NCBI GenBank assembly: GCA_002506645.1
Contig: DAXY01000092.1
Location: 20,272-38,212, forward strand
Direction: 5' to 3'
Length of the DNA: 17,941 bases
Source of the DNA: Vulcanisaeta distributa
Lineage (GTDB): Archaea > Thermoproteota > Thermoprotei > Thermoproteales > Thermocladiaceae
The translations under genes and the position numbers were made by a program. Position 1 is the stretch's first letter. Every line of letters starts with the position of its first letter. Below the pieces are notes generated by a model. It did not search any database. It was not told where the DNA came from and saw only the letters and a program-made list of their open reading frames with translations. Below, piece by piece: positions 7,124 to 13,141 of the stretch.

Positions 7124-7672
7124 ATGGTGCATAGGATAGTAGGACTTGCCATGCCCCGATGGGACTTGGGTACTGTGGGTTACGTAGTGGGTTCTCCCAG
7201 TGATATTGACAATGCATTTGCGGAGCTTTACCTGCGTTGTTACCCCACGATGAATGACATGACCAGGGAAATGAGCAGTAAGGTCTCCTGCATAATTACC
7301 TCCATTAGGAGGGGTTTACCGGTAAGCAGTGCTGTGTTTTTGCTTGATCCCTACGGTATAGCCAATGAGGTCGGCACAAGGTACGGCATTAAGAGAGATA
7401 TTATTCTCAACTGGGTGTATTCTTGGTTTATTAATTACCTAAGAGGTGATGGCTTCATTACAGACACCGACGTGGTATTTCTCGACCAGGAGTTATCGGC
7501 GTTATCCCATATGATGAAGGCAAGTATTGGCGGTGGCGCAAGCGCAATAGCAAGCATCATGGCAACAATAATCATGGTCAAGAGGATAAACGCCAGTGAA
7601 CTGCCAATAAGGGTAATCGACGTAAGGGACAGGGCCACTAAGTACGTGGAGGCTCTAGCCACTAACCACTGA
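7124..7672 (+). CDS. Hypothetical protein
   Basis: 182-residue protein that I do not recognise. It starts at an ATG with a TATA box about 23 bp upstream, so its mRNA is probably leaderless. The protein is mostly soluble in pattern; residues around 128-150 (from HMMKASIGGG to MVKRI) are small and hydrophobic with a Gly/Ala-rich start, which could be a buried helix or one membrane segment. There is no signal peptide. Charged stretches (DVRDRATKYVEAL) close the C-terminus. It is divergent from the zinc-finger/carS pair and convergent with a C/D box sRNA whose D box begins directly after this gene's TGA. No catalytic motif is obvious. Base and codon use match its neighbours, which supports a real gene. 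Confidence 0.75.
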   Translation: MVHRIVGLAMPRWDLGTVGYVVGSPSDIDNAFAELYLRCYPTMNDMTREMSSKVSCIITSIRRGLPVSSAVFLLDPYGIANEVGTRYGIKRDIILNWVYSWFINYLRGDGFITDTDVVFLDQELSALSHMMKASIGGGASAIASIMATIIMVKRINASELPIRVIDVRDRATKYVEALATNH

Positions 7673-7724
7673 TCAGTATTTCCGGCGTCAATCACGGCTC
7701 AGGCAAATGCCTTCTCATCACAAT
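7668..7724 (-). ncRNA. C/D box sRNA (2'-O-methylation guide)
   Basis: Read on the minus strand: C box GTGATGA (7721-7715), a 12-nt guide GAAGGCATTTGC, D' box CTGA (7702-7699), a 3-nt spacer, C' box GTGATTG (7695-7689), a 12-nt guide ACGCCGGAAATA, and D box CTGA (7676-7673). Order, equal guide lengths and the short D'-C' spacer are those of archaeal C/D box sRNAs, which with L7Ae, Nop5 and fibrillarin direct 2'-O-methylation of rRNA or tRNA. A minus-strand TATA box CTTTAAAT (7752-7745) places the transcription start at about 7722, just before the C box. By the N+5 rule the D' guide would modify the fifth base of GCAAATGCC and the D guide the fifth base of TATTTCCGG in the target. C' is imperfect and there is no clear terminal stem; ends are approximate. 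Targets are not identified. Confidence 0.78.
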
Positions 7725-7744
7725 AAACTGAGACAATGCGATTA

Positions 7745-7752
7745 ATTTAAAG
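7745..7752 (-). promoter_or_regulatory. TATA box for the C/D box sRNA
   Basis: CTTTAAAT on minus, centred about 26 bp before the expected 5' end of the sRNA at 7722. No minus-strand protein gene begins nearby, so the sRNA is its only evident client. Confidence 0.55.
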
Positions 7753-7780
7753 GTCTTTTCACCACCATTGAAGGGTGATT

Positions 7781-7788
7781 CTTAAATA
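7781..7788 (+). promoter_or_regulatory. TATA box for the DUF35 gene pair
   Basis: CTTAAATA centred about 26 bp before the ATG at 7811; leaderless spacing. Confidence 0.65.
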
Positions 7789-7810
7789 CAGTTGGTTATA
7801 GTTCTATATT

Positions 7811-8323
7811 ATGGTTAGAGGCACGCCAATTAAGGAGGGTGAGGTTAGGAATTACCCCCATGAGGAGTGGACAAAGCCGTTTCAATACAACGTGACTGCA
7901 GGAACAGCCTATTCCAAGTTCCTTGAGGGTCTAAGGAACGGGAAGATCTATGGGACGTACTGCAGTAAGTGCGGTCACGTATTCGTCCCGCCAAAGATGT
8001 ACTGCCCATATTGCTTTAAGCCGGTTGATGAATGGGTTGAGGTTAGGGATGAGGGTACCGTAATAACCGCAGTCGTAAGCTACATAAGTGGTACGAGGGA
8101 ACCGCTTAAGGAGCCTAGGGTCATCGGTGTGATTAAGCTTAGCGTGCCAGGTAAGGAATTTAGTGAACATAGATTTCCCGGCATAATGCACTACCTATGT
8201 GTTGATCCCGAGGATGTCAAGTCAATGAAGGTATTTGGTATGAAAGTTAGAGCTCGGTGGAAACCAACCAATCAAAGAATAGGCTCTGTACTAGACATTG
8301 AGTGCTTCGAACCAGTGAGGTGA
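7811..8323 (+). CDS. DUF35 Zn-ribbon/OB-fold acyl-CoA-binding protein, paralog 1
   Basis: 170-residue protein with an N-terminal helix (about 30-45), a rubredoxin-like zinc ribbon with four cysteines (C51, C54, C65, C68, in CSKCG and YCPYC) and a C-terminal OB fold. This is the DUF35 (Zn-ribbon OB) family, which partners thiolase-fold enzymes; in archaea a DUF35 protein bridges acetoacetyl-CoA thiolase and HMG-CoA synthase in the mevalonate route. No thiolase gene lies in this window, so the partner must be encoded elsewhere. The ATG at 7811 has a TATA box at leaderless distance. A second DUF35 gene starts 5 bp after the stop, so the two are cotranscribed and may form a heteromer or serve different thiolases. 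Confidence 0.88.
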   Translation: MVRGTPIKEGEVRNYPHEEWTKPFQYNVTAGTAYSKFLEGLRNGKIYGTYCSKCGHVFVPPKMYCPYCFKPVDEWVEVRDEGTVITAVVSYISGTREPLKEPRVIGVIKLSVPGKEFSEHRFPGIMHYLCVDPEDVKSMKVFGMKVRARWKPTNQRIGSVLDIECFEPVR

Positions 8324-8324
8324 G
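8317..8324 (+). promoter_or_regulatory. Ribosome binding site for the second DUF35 gene
   Basis: GAGGTGAG, a near-perfect match to the archaeal 16S 3' end, 4 nt before the ATG at 8329 and spanning the upstream TGA. It decides for this ATG over in-frame GTG codons at 8302 and 8320. Confidence 0.7.
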
Positions 8325-8328
8325 TGGT

Positions 8329-8796
8329 ATGTCCTTCGAGAAGATTAATGTAAATACGGACATTAAGCACTGGCTCCACACAATCGAGCAGGGATATAGG
8401 TATACGGCCGGTCCCATAGGTACTAAGTTCCTGGAGGGTCTTAAGGCCGGTAAGTTATTGGCTGGTAAATGCCCAGTATGCGGTAGGAAATTAATCCCCC
8501 CAAAGGCTTTCTGTCAATATGACTTTGCAGAGATCAAGGAACTCGTTGAGATTGCACCCGTGGGTGTCACCAGGTCTTATACGGTGGTTTATGAGGATTC
8601 ACATGGAAATAGGTTAACTAAACCAGTAATTATTGGGTTCATAGAATTTCCAGGGGTTGTTGGTGGTCTTATTCACTACATAATTAATGTTGAGCCTAAC
8701 AACATTAGGATTGGGCTTAAGGTAAAGCCCGTGTTCAAACCTGAGAGTGAGAGGAGGGGTTCAATAACTGATATTGTTGGTTTCGAACCTATTTAA
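8329..8796 (+). CDS. DUF35 Zn-ribbon/OB-fold protein, paralog 2, with altered zinc site
   Basis: 155-residue paralog of the preceding protein with the same plan: an N-terminal helix with KFLEGLKAGKL, a zinc ribbon, then an OB fold (roughly 75-150). The first three ribbon cysteines are kept (C48, C51, C62), but the fourth is Asp65: FCQYDF here against YCPYCF in paralog 1. Zinc may be held by Cys3-Asp or lost. The start is the ATG at 8329 behind a strong ribosome binding site in the upstream gene's end; a longer form from GTG 8302 is possible but has no such site. Cotranscribed with paralog 1. It presumably also binds acyl-CoA and a thiolase-fold partner, possibly a different one. Confidence 0.85.
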   Translation: MSFEKINVNTDIKHWLHTIEQGYRYTAGPIGTKFLEGLKAGKLLAGKCPVCGRKLIPPKAFCQYDFAEIKELVEIAPVGVTRSYTVVYEDSHGNRLTKPVIIGFIEFPGVVGGLIHYIINVEPNNIRIGLKVKPVFKPESERRGSITDIVGFEPI

Positions 8797-8816
8797 GGCC
8801 TTTGGAATGCCAAAAA

Positions 8817-8824
8817 CTTAAATA
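8817..8824 (+). promoter_or_regulatory. TATA box for the rps3 unit
   Basis: CTTAAATA centred about 30 bp before the ATG at 8851, leaving a leader of about 4 nt. The 54-bp gap to the DUF35 pair carries nothing else. Confidence 0.6.
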
Positions 8825-8850
8825 GGCATAGGGTTGTTGATTTTCCTTGA

Positions 8851-9537
8851 ATGAGCCAAACGCAAAGAAGAATTCCTGTCTATAAGAAGATACTTCAGGA
8901 TAAGGTTAAGGAGTGGACGATTAAGGAATTCCTAAATTATAGATTGGCTAAGCAGGGTTACGTGGATTCCGACGTATTGAAAACCCCACTTGGTACTAGA
9001 ATAATTATTTATGCCGAAAGACCTAATAGGATAATTGGTAGGAAGGGTGTAATCGTTAAGGAGTTAACGGATTTACTCAGTAGGAAGCTTGAGGTTGAGA
9101 ACCCAATAATTGATGTGACGCCAATACAAAACCCAGAGCTTAATCCCAAGATAATTGCCAACAGGATTGCGTGGGCCATGACTAAGGGTGTTAAGTTCAG
9201 GAGGGCTGGCATGATTGCTGTTAGGCAAATAATGGATGGCGGCGCAAGGGGTACTGAGATAAAGATTAGTGGTAAATTAACCAGTGAGAGGTCCAGGTTT
9301 GAGAAGTACGTATTTGGAGTCGTCTATAAGAATGGATATGATGCAAAGAACAAGGTGCAGAGGTTCGTGGGCCAGGTCCTTCTGAAGCCAGGTCTTTATG
9401 GAGTTGAGGTTAGGATAACACCACCAATCAGAGTCAGTGATGAGTTCCAAATAAAACCACCAACCAGGGAGACAGTCACCGAGACTCAGACGCAACAGGC
9501 TGGAGGTGGTGAGGGTGGCGAGCAGGCAGAAACTTAA
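8851..9537 (+). CDS. rps3: 30S ribosomal protein S3 (uS3)
   Basis: 228-residue archaeal S3, a head protein of the small subunit near the mRNA entry channel. The N-terminal type II KH domain has its GxxG loop as GRKG at residues 63-66; the C-terminal domain follows, with VRQIMDGGARGTEIKISGKL as a clear S3 signature. The last 30 residues are a low-complexity Gly/Gln/Glu/Thr tail common in archaeal S3. The gene begins a short ribosomal unit (S3, L29, Rpp29-like) that matches part of the usual archaeal L22-S3-L29-Rpp29-S17 order, but L22 does not precede it: there is a promoter and then DUF35 genes. Its 3' end overlaps the start of rpl29. Confidence 0.96.
   Translation: MSQTQRRIPVYKKILQDKVKEWTIKEFLNYRLAKQGYVDSDVLKTPLGTRIIIYAERPNRIIGRKGVIVKELTDLLSRKLEVENPIIDVTPIQNPELNPKIIANRIAWAMTKGVKFRRAGMIAVRQIMDGGARGTEIKISGKLTSERSRFEKYVFGVVYKNGYDAKNKVQRFVGQVLLKPGLYGVEVRITPPIRVSDEFQIKPPTRETVTETQTQQAGGGEGGEQAET
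9502..9508 (+). promoter_or_regulatory. Ribosome binding site for rpl29 inside the rps3 end
   Basis: GGAGGTG lies 6 nt before the GTG at 9515, inside the Gly-rich codons of the S3 tail. It supports GTG 9515 over GTG 9506 or 9509, which lie within or immediately after it. Confidence 0.55.
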
Positions 9538-9733
9538 TGCGAAGACCATTAGAGGTATGAAGCCTGAGGACAGGGCTAAGCTGCTCAGTGACTTAAGGAG
9601 TGAGTTACTTAAGTTGCAGACGCAGAGGGAGAGGGGTACGTTGGAGAATCCGGGTAGGGTTAGGGCTGTCAAGAGGGCTGTCGCCAGGGTATTAACAATA
9701 ATGAATGAGGAGGCCAGGAAGGCTTCTAAGTAA
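9515..9733 (+). CDS. rpl29: 50S ribosomal protein L29 (uL29)
   Basis: 72-residue two-helix protein beside the peptide exit tunnel. KTIRGMKPEDRAKLLSDLRS and ELLKLQTQRERGTLENPGR are the family hallmarks, and its position right after S3 confirms it. The start is taken as GTG 9515 (reading MASRQKL), which gives the usual archaeal N-terminus; GTG 9509 or 9506 would add two or three residues. It overlaps rps3 by 23 bp, so translation is probably coupled. The Rpp29-like gene follows 6 bp after its stop. Confidence 0.93.
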   Translation: MASRQKLNAKTIRGMKPEDRAKLLSDLRSELLKLQTQRERGTLENPGRVRAVKRAVARVLTIMNEEARKASK

Positions 9734-9739
9734 TTGTAA

Positions 9740-9994
9740 ATGAGTAAGCCCCTTTTATTCAGATTCATAACTGCCACAGGATGTAGGAATAAATCACTCA
9801 ATGGTGTTGGTGGTATTGTTATTGAGGAGACCGCGAAGACGATCAAGATATTGACGTTGACGGGCTCTATTAAGGTTATTATTAAGGAGGATTGTTGGTT
9901 TTATGTTGATGTTGATAATTGCACGTACTTGGTTAATGGACGTAAATTAATTAATGAAGGAAGGGAAAGGAAAATTTTTAAGTTTATAGGGTAG
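9740..9994 (+). CDS. rnp1: Short RNase P protein component 1 (Rpp29/Pop4) candidate
   Basis: 84-residue basic protein in the place where archaea usually carry Rpp29, directly after S3 and L29. Its pattern fits the Sm-like Rpp29 barrel: GIVIEETAKTIKILTLTG resembles the family's GxVVDETxNTLxIxT strand pair; IIKEDCWFYVDV the next strands; and LVNGRKLINEGRERKIFKF the closing VxGxxLxxRPExR segment. It is shorter than common archaeal Rpp29 (roughly 95-130) because the N-terminal extension is absent. Rpp29 pairs with Rpp21 on the specificity domain of RNase P RNA, which is missing in Vulcanisaeta- and Caldivirga-type RNase P. The call rests on motif likeness and position. It has no good ribosome binding site, and its last codons contain the atpE TATA box. 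Confidence 0.72.
   Translation: MSKPLLFRFITATGCRNKSLNGVGGIVIEETAKTIKILTLTGSIKVIIKEDCWFYVDVDNCTYLVNGRKLINEGRERKIFKFIG
9975..9982 (+). promoter_or_regulatory. TATA box for atpE inside the Rpp29-like gene
   Basis: TTTTTAAG, centred about 25 bp before the GTG at 10004, within the last codons of the preceding gene. It would start a separate leaderless atpE transcript. Confidence 0.6.
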
Positions 9995-10003
9995 TCATGT
10001 GCC

Positions 10004-10600
10004 GTGTCTGGACAGGAATTAACTGAGCGTTTGATTAATGGCATTATTACGCGCCTTGAGAATGAGATTAATGAGTGGAGTAATAATGTTAGACTTAGGG
10101 CCGAGGCTGAGTTGCTCGATGGTGCTAGGGCCGTTGTCGATAAGTACTCGAGTGTTCTTGAGAATATTGATAAGGAATTGAACATGGAGAAGGAGTACAG
10201 GCTCTATGATGAGATGATGAAGACAAAGAAGGAGAAACTAAGCATAATCGAGGAGGCCTATGCAGAAGTCGTTAGGAGGATTAGGGAGAGGATCAAGTCG
10301 ATGAAGGGTACGGATGATTATAAGAAGTTCCTAAGAAGTTCAATCCTGTGGGCATCGGCAATAATTGGCTCTAAGGAACTAGTAATAATAGCAAATGAGT
10401 CGGATAAGAGAATCATAGAGGAGTTAATATCAGAGCTTGGTCTTGACGCCACGGTGAACACGACGAAGGATGACTTGCTGGGCGTCATAATATCATCCCT
10501 AGACGGTTCAGTAAAAATTGATGCAACCCTGGATTCCAGGTTAAGGCTCATGGAGCACCAAATAAAGACCCTACTAGCCCACATAGCGTCATCGGAGTAG
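10004..10600 (+). CDS. atpE: A-type ATP synthase subunit E
   Basis: 198-residue peripheral-stalk subunit. The N-terminal half (about 5-105) is a long charged helix, expected to coil with subunit H/G; the C-terminal half is the globular head with GVIISSLDGSVKIDATLDSRLRL, the family signature. It holds the A3B3 head still while the rotor turns. The start is a GTG at 10004 with a TATA box at leaderless distance; 9 bp separate it from the Rpp29-like stop. atpA follows after 50 bp with a TATA box of its own. Placing E and A together is normal, but the gap to subunit F and the absence of atpB next to atpA show that the operon is broken up here. Confidence 0.92.
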   Translation: MSGQELTERLINGIITRLENEINEWSNNVRLRAEAELLDGARAVVDKYSSVLENIDKELNMEKEYRLYDEMMKTKKEKLSIIEEAYAEVVRRIRERIKSMKGTDDYKKFLRSSILWASAIIGSKELVIIANESDKRIIEELISELGLDATVNTTKDDLLGVIISSLDGSVKIDATLDSRLRLMEHQIKTLLAHIASSE

Positions 10601-10622
10601 GCGTTCTTAATGTAGAATTAAT

Positions 10623-10630
10623 TTTAAATA
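10623..10630 (+). promoter_or_regulatory. TATA box for atpA
   Basis: TTTAAATA centred about 25 bp before the GTG at 10651, in the 50-bp atpE-atpA gap. It suggests an extra leaderless start for the catalytic subunit, which is needed in three copies per complex. Confidence 0.6.
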
Positions 10631-10650
10631 TACAGTGGTTAGCAAAGGTT

Positions 10651-12462
10651 GTGTCCTTGGGCAAGGGCAGGATTACGTACATTAGCGGACCTGTTGTTAA
10701 AGCAGAACTACCTGGAGCATTACTTTATGAATTAGTATTTGTTGGTGAGCTGGGCCTATTTGGTGAGGTTGTTAGGATACAGGGCGACACGGCCTTCATA
10801 CAAGTTTATGAAGAAACAACCGGGTTGAAGCCAGGTGAGCCCGTAGTTAGGACCGGTGAACCATTGAGTGCCTGGTTAGGACCGGGGATACTCAATAGGG
10901 TCTATGATGGGGTTCAAAGGCCATTACCGTTAATATTCGACTTTACAAAGAAACCATTCGTAGCCAGGGGAATTAATTACGAAAAAACACCACCACTAGA
11001 CTTTAAGAAAAAATGGAAGTGGGTACCTAAGGCTAAGGTTGGTGATGAGGTTGAGGTTGGTAATGCGCTTGGTGTTGTTCAGGAAACACCACTTATTGAG
11101 CATAGAATACTCTATCCACCAATATACAGGACTGGTGGTGTTATTAAGTACATAGCCCCAGAGGGTGAGTACACGATCGATGATGTAATCGCTGAGGTGG
11201 AGACTAAGGAGGGTACGGTGAAGGTCAAGATGTGGCATAAGTGGCCGGTGAGGAAGCCGAGGCCATTCAGGGAGAAACTTCCACCAATCGAGCCATTAAT
11301 AACGGGAGTTAGGGTTATCGATACATTATTCCCAATAGCCATTGGTGGTGCAGCGGCAATACCTGGGCCCTTTGGCAGTGGTAAGACGGTTACAATAAGG
11401 ACCCTGGCAATGTATAGCGAGGCTAGGTTGGTCTTCCCAGTGCTCTGCGGTGAGCGTGGCAATGAGGCCGCGGATGCACTACAGGGATTGCTAAAACTAG
11501 TTGATCCAAACACCGGTAGGCCATTGATGGAGAGAACGACGATTATTGTTAATACATCAAACATGCCCGTGGCGGCTAGGGAAGCCAGTATATACATGGG
11601 CGTCACCATTGCCGAGTACTTCAGGGATCAGGGTTATGATGCATTCCTAATGGCTGATTCAACGAGTAGGTGGGCTGAGGCAATGAGGGAGGTTGCGTTG
11701 AGGATAGGCGAGATGCCCAGTGAGGAGGGATTCCCGGCATACTTACCGACTAGGTTAGCCGAGTTTTATGAAAGGTCCGGTAGGGTTGTGACGCTTGGTG
11801 GAGGCAATAGGCTTGGTTCGGTCACGATAGCCGCATCGGTCTCACCACCGGGTGGTGACTTCACAGAGCCTGTGACAAGCCACACGCTTAGGTTCGTAGG
11901 GGCCTTCTGGCCATTGGATGCCAAGCTAGCCTACTCAAGGCATTACCCAGCCATTAACTGGTTAATGGGCTTTAGTAGGTATGTTGATACTGTGGCTGAG
12001 TGGTATCAGAAGAACGTGTCCCCTGACTGGAGGGAGCTCAGGGATGAGGCTGTTAGAATACTCACGAGGGAGGCGGAGCTCCAGGAGGTGGTTAGGATAC
12101 TTGGTACTGAGGCACTTAGTGAGCAGGAGAAGCATCTATTGAATGCCGCCTTCCTGATTAGGGAGGGTATTCTGAAGCAGGATGCCTATCACCCAGTGGA
12201 TGTTAAGTCATTACCGCCTAAGCAATACTGGTTATTGAGGTTGATGATAACGTTCTATAGGAAGGGACTAGAGGCCATTAATCGTGGTGTCCCTGCCTCA
12301 GTCCTTAGGGAGTTAGACGTTGTCAAGAGGTTACCAAGGCTTAGGATGGAGGTTAAGAACGAGGAGTATAGGAAGCTTGTTGATTATGAGAGGGAGTTGG
12401 TAAATGTAATAGAAAGTATAATCAAACAATATGAAACACAGAAGGTAGCCACCACAGCATAG
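10651..12462 (+). CDS. atpA: A-type ATP synthase catalytic subunit A
   Basis: 603-residue catalytic subunit, close to the usual 580-600. An N-terminal barrel (1-75) is followed by the non-homologous insert specific to A/V-type A subunits (about 110-200), the nucleotide-binding domain with Walker A GPFGSGKT (239-246), GERGNE with Glu268, the DSTSRWAEAMRE segment, and the C-terminal helical domain. It makes ATP at the A-B interfaces, driven by an ion gradient. No intein interrupts it. The GTG start has a TATA box at leaderless distance. Its TAG lies 3 bp from the stop of the convergent regulator gene, so atpB is not downstream as it often is in other archaea. Confidence 0.97.
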   Translation: MSLGKGRITYISGPVVKAELPGALLYELVFVGELGLFGEVVRIQGDTAFIQVYEETTGLKPGEPVVRTGEPLSAWLGPGILNRVYDGVQRPLPLIFDFTKKPFVARGINYEKTPPLDFKKKWKWVPKAKVGDEVEVGNALGVVQETPLIEHRILYPPIYRTGGVIKYIAPEGEYTIDDVIAEVETKEGTVKVKMWHKWPVRKPRPFREKLPPIEPLITGVRVIDTLFPIAIGGAAAIPGPFGSGKTVTIRTLAMYSEARLVFPVLCGERGNEAADALQGLLKLVDPNTGRPLMERTTIIVNTSNMPVAAREASIYMGVTIAEYFRDQGYDAFLMADSTSRWAEAMREVALRIGEMPSEEGFPAYLPTRLAEFYERSGRVVTLGGGNRLGSVTIAASVSPPGGDFTEPVTSHTLRFVGAFWPLDAKLAYSRHYPAINWLMGFSRYVDTVAEWYQKNVSPDWRELRDEAVRILTREAELQEVVRILGTEALSEQEKHLLNAAFLIREGILKQDAYHPVDVKSLPPKQYWLLRLMITFYRKGLEAINRGVPASVLRELDVVKRLPRLRMEVKNEEYRKLVDYERELVNVIESIIKQYETQKVATTA

Positions 12463-12465
12463 TCA

Positions 12466-13032
12466 TTAAATACTAATTACCGTATTTATTAATGACCTTA
12501 TTAATTGGTAGCTTCCATTGCCGCACACCACTATTACCGATTTATCACAGGAAATATTGCTCAACTTGAGTAACTCCTTAGACGCATCTATTGATAATTC
12601 ATCCAAGTAATTATTTAGTTTCAGGATTAAGAACCTGTTTTGTGGACATACGTATTTAAGGAATAAAACAGCGTCAGAGCCATTCTTTACGGCAATGTCC
12701 CTAAGCTTAACCACGGAATCCTCATTGATGGCGCGTATTATTAATGACGCATAACACTTCCTGCACTCACACTTGAATAATTGGAAGAAGCCGTTGACCT
12801 CCCTAAGATCCTCAATGCCAAGACCATGAAGTATGTTCCTCAGCATTTCCTCACCCTTGGTCGTTAATTCAGCACCACCCCTCATGATTCTAACGGCCCC
12901 CTGCTCCTTAAGTTCACTTAAGACACGCCTAATAACGCCCTCACCCATACCCGAGACACTACTTAATGAGTACCTGCCCATTCGTCCGTGCCTTTTAAGT
13001 ATCAATAATACTGTTACCGCCTCAGCACTCAT
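12466..13032 (-). CDS. Winged-helix DNA-binding regulator, DUF4443-like
   Basis: 188-residue protein with an N-terminal winged helix (about 1-65): GRYSLSSVSGMGEGVIRRVLSELKEQGAV is the helix-turn-helix part and ELTTKGEEML the wing and last helix. The C-terminal part (70-188) looks like the domain found with this helix-turn-helix in archaeal DUF4443 proteins; that assignment is from memory and moderate. Six cysteines (88, 90, 93 as CECRKC, then 129, 162, 170) could bind metal or sense redox state. The ATG at 13032 is preferred to a TTG at 13038. A TATA-like run (13050-13057) lies about 21 bp upstream, slightly close. It is convergent with atpA (3 bp apart) and divergent from cysS. Its target is unknown; autoregulation or cysS control are open guesses. 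Confidence 0.75.
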   Translation of the reverse strand: MSAEAVTVLLILKRHGRMGRYSLSSVSGMGEGVIRRVLSELKEQGAVRIMRGGAELTTKGEEMLRNILHGLGIEDLREVNGFFQLFKCECRKCYASLIIRAINEDSVVKLRDIAVKNGSDAVLFLKYVCPQNRFLILKLNNYLDELSIDASKELLKLSNISCDKSVIVVCGNGSYQLIRSLINTVISI

Positions 13033-13049
13033 TTGCAATATTACTGCAT

Positions 13050-13057
13050 TTTAAATA
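13050..13057 (-). promoter_or_regulatory. Possible TATA box for the winged-helix gene
   Basis: TATTTAAA on minus, centred about 21 bp before the ATG at 13032, a little closer than the other boxes here; an AT run at 13060-13070 is an alternative. Confidence 0.4.
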
Positions 13058-13081
13058 AGAATTAAATTTTCCTTATCCGAG

Positions 13082-13090
13082 TTATACTTA
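13082..13090 (+). promoter_or_regulatory. Possible TATA box for cysS
   Basis: TTATACTTA lies about 56 bp before the ATG at 13142. If used, cysS would have a leader of about 30 nt, unlike its leaderless neighbours; GGTGA at 13115-13119 is too far from the ATG to act as a normal ribosome binding site. Confidence 0.35.
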
Positions 13091-13141
13091 TTAATCTTCG
13101 CAATAATTGCGTTTGGTGACCATTATCTGCCCATCAAGGGC

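Noticed and set aside
9438..9470. GTGATGA in the rps3 end as a possible C box
   Set aside because: No CTGA follows at guide distance, and it encodes conserved S3 residues. Other TGATGA hits (for example 4094, 7516, 11043, 13376, 14699) failed the same test.
9277..9846. 189-codon open frame on the minus strand across rps3, rpl29 and the Rpp29-like gene
   Set aside because: It is fully antisense to three well-supported genes, spans their junctions, and its hydrophobic, Leu/Ser-rich product looks like a reverse reading of AGG/GAG-rich coding DNA.
11112..11609. 165-codon open frame antisense to atpA
   Set aside because: It lies wholly inside the conserved nucleotide-binding domain of atpA and shows no family likeness or promoter.
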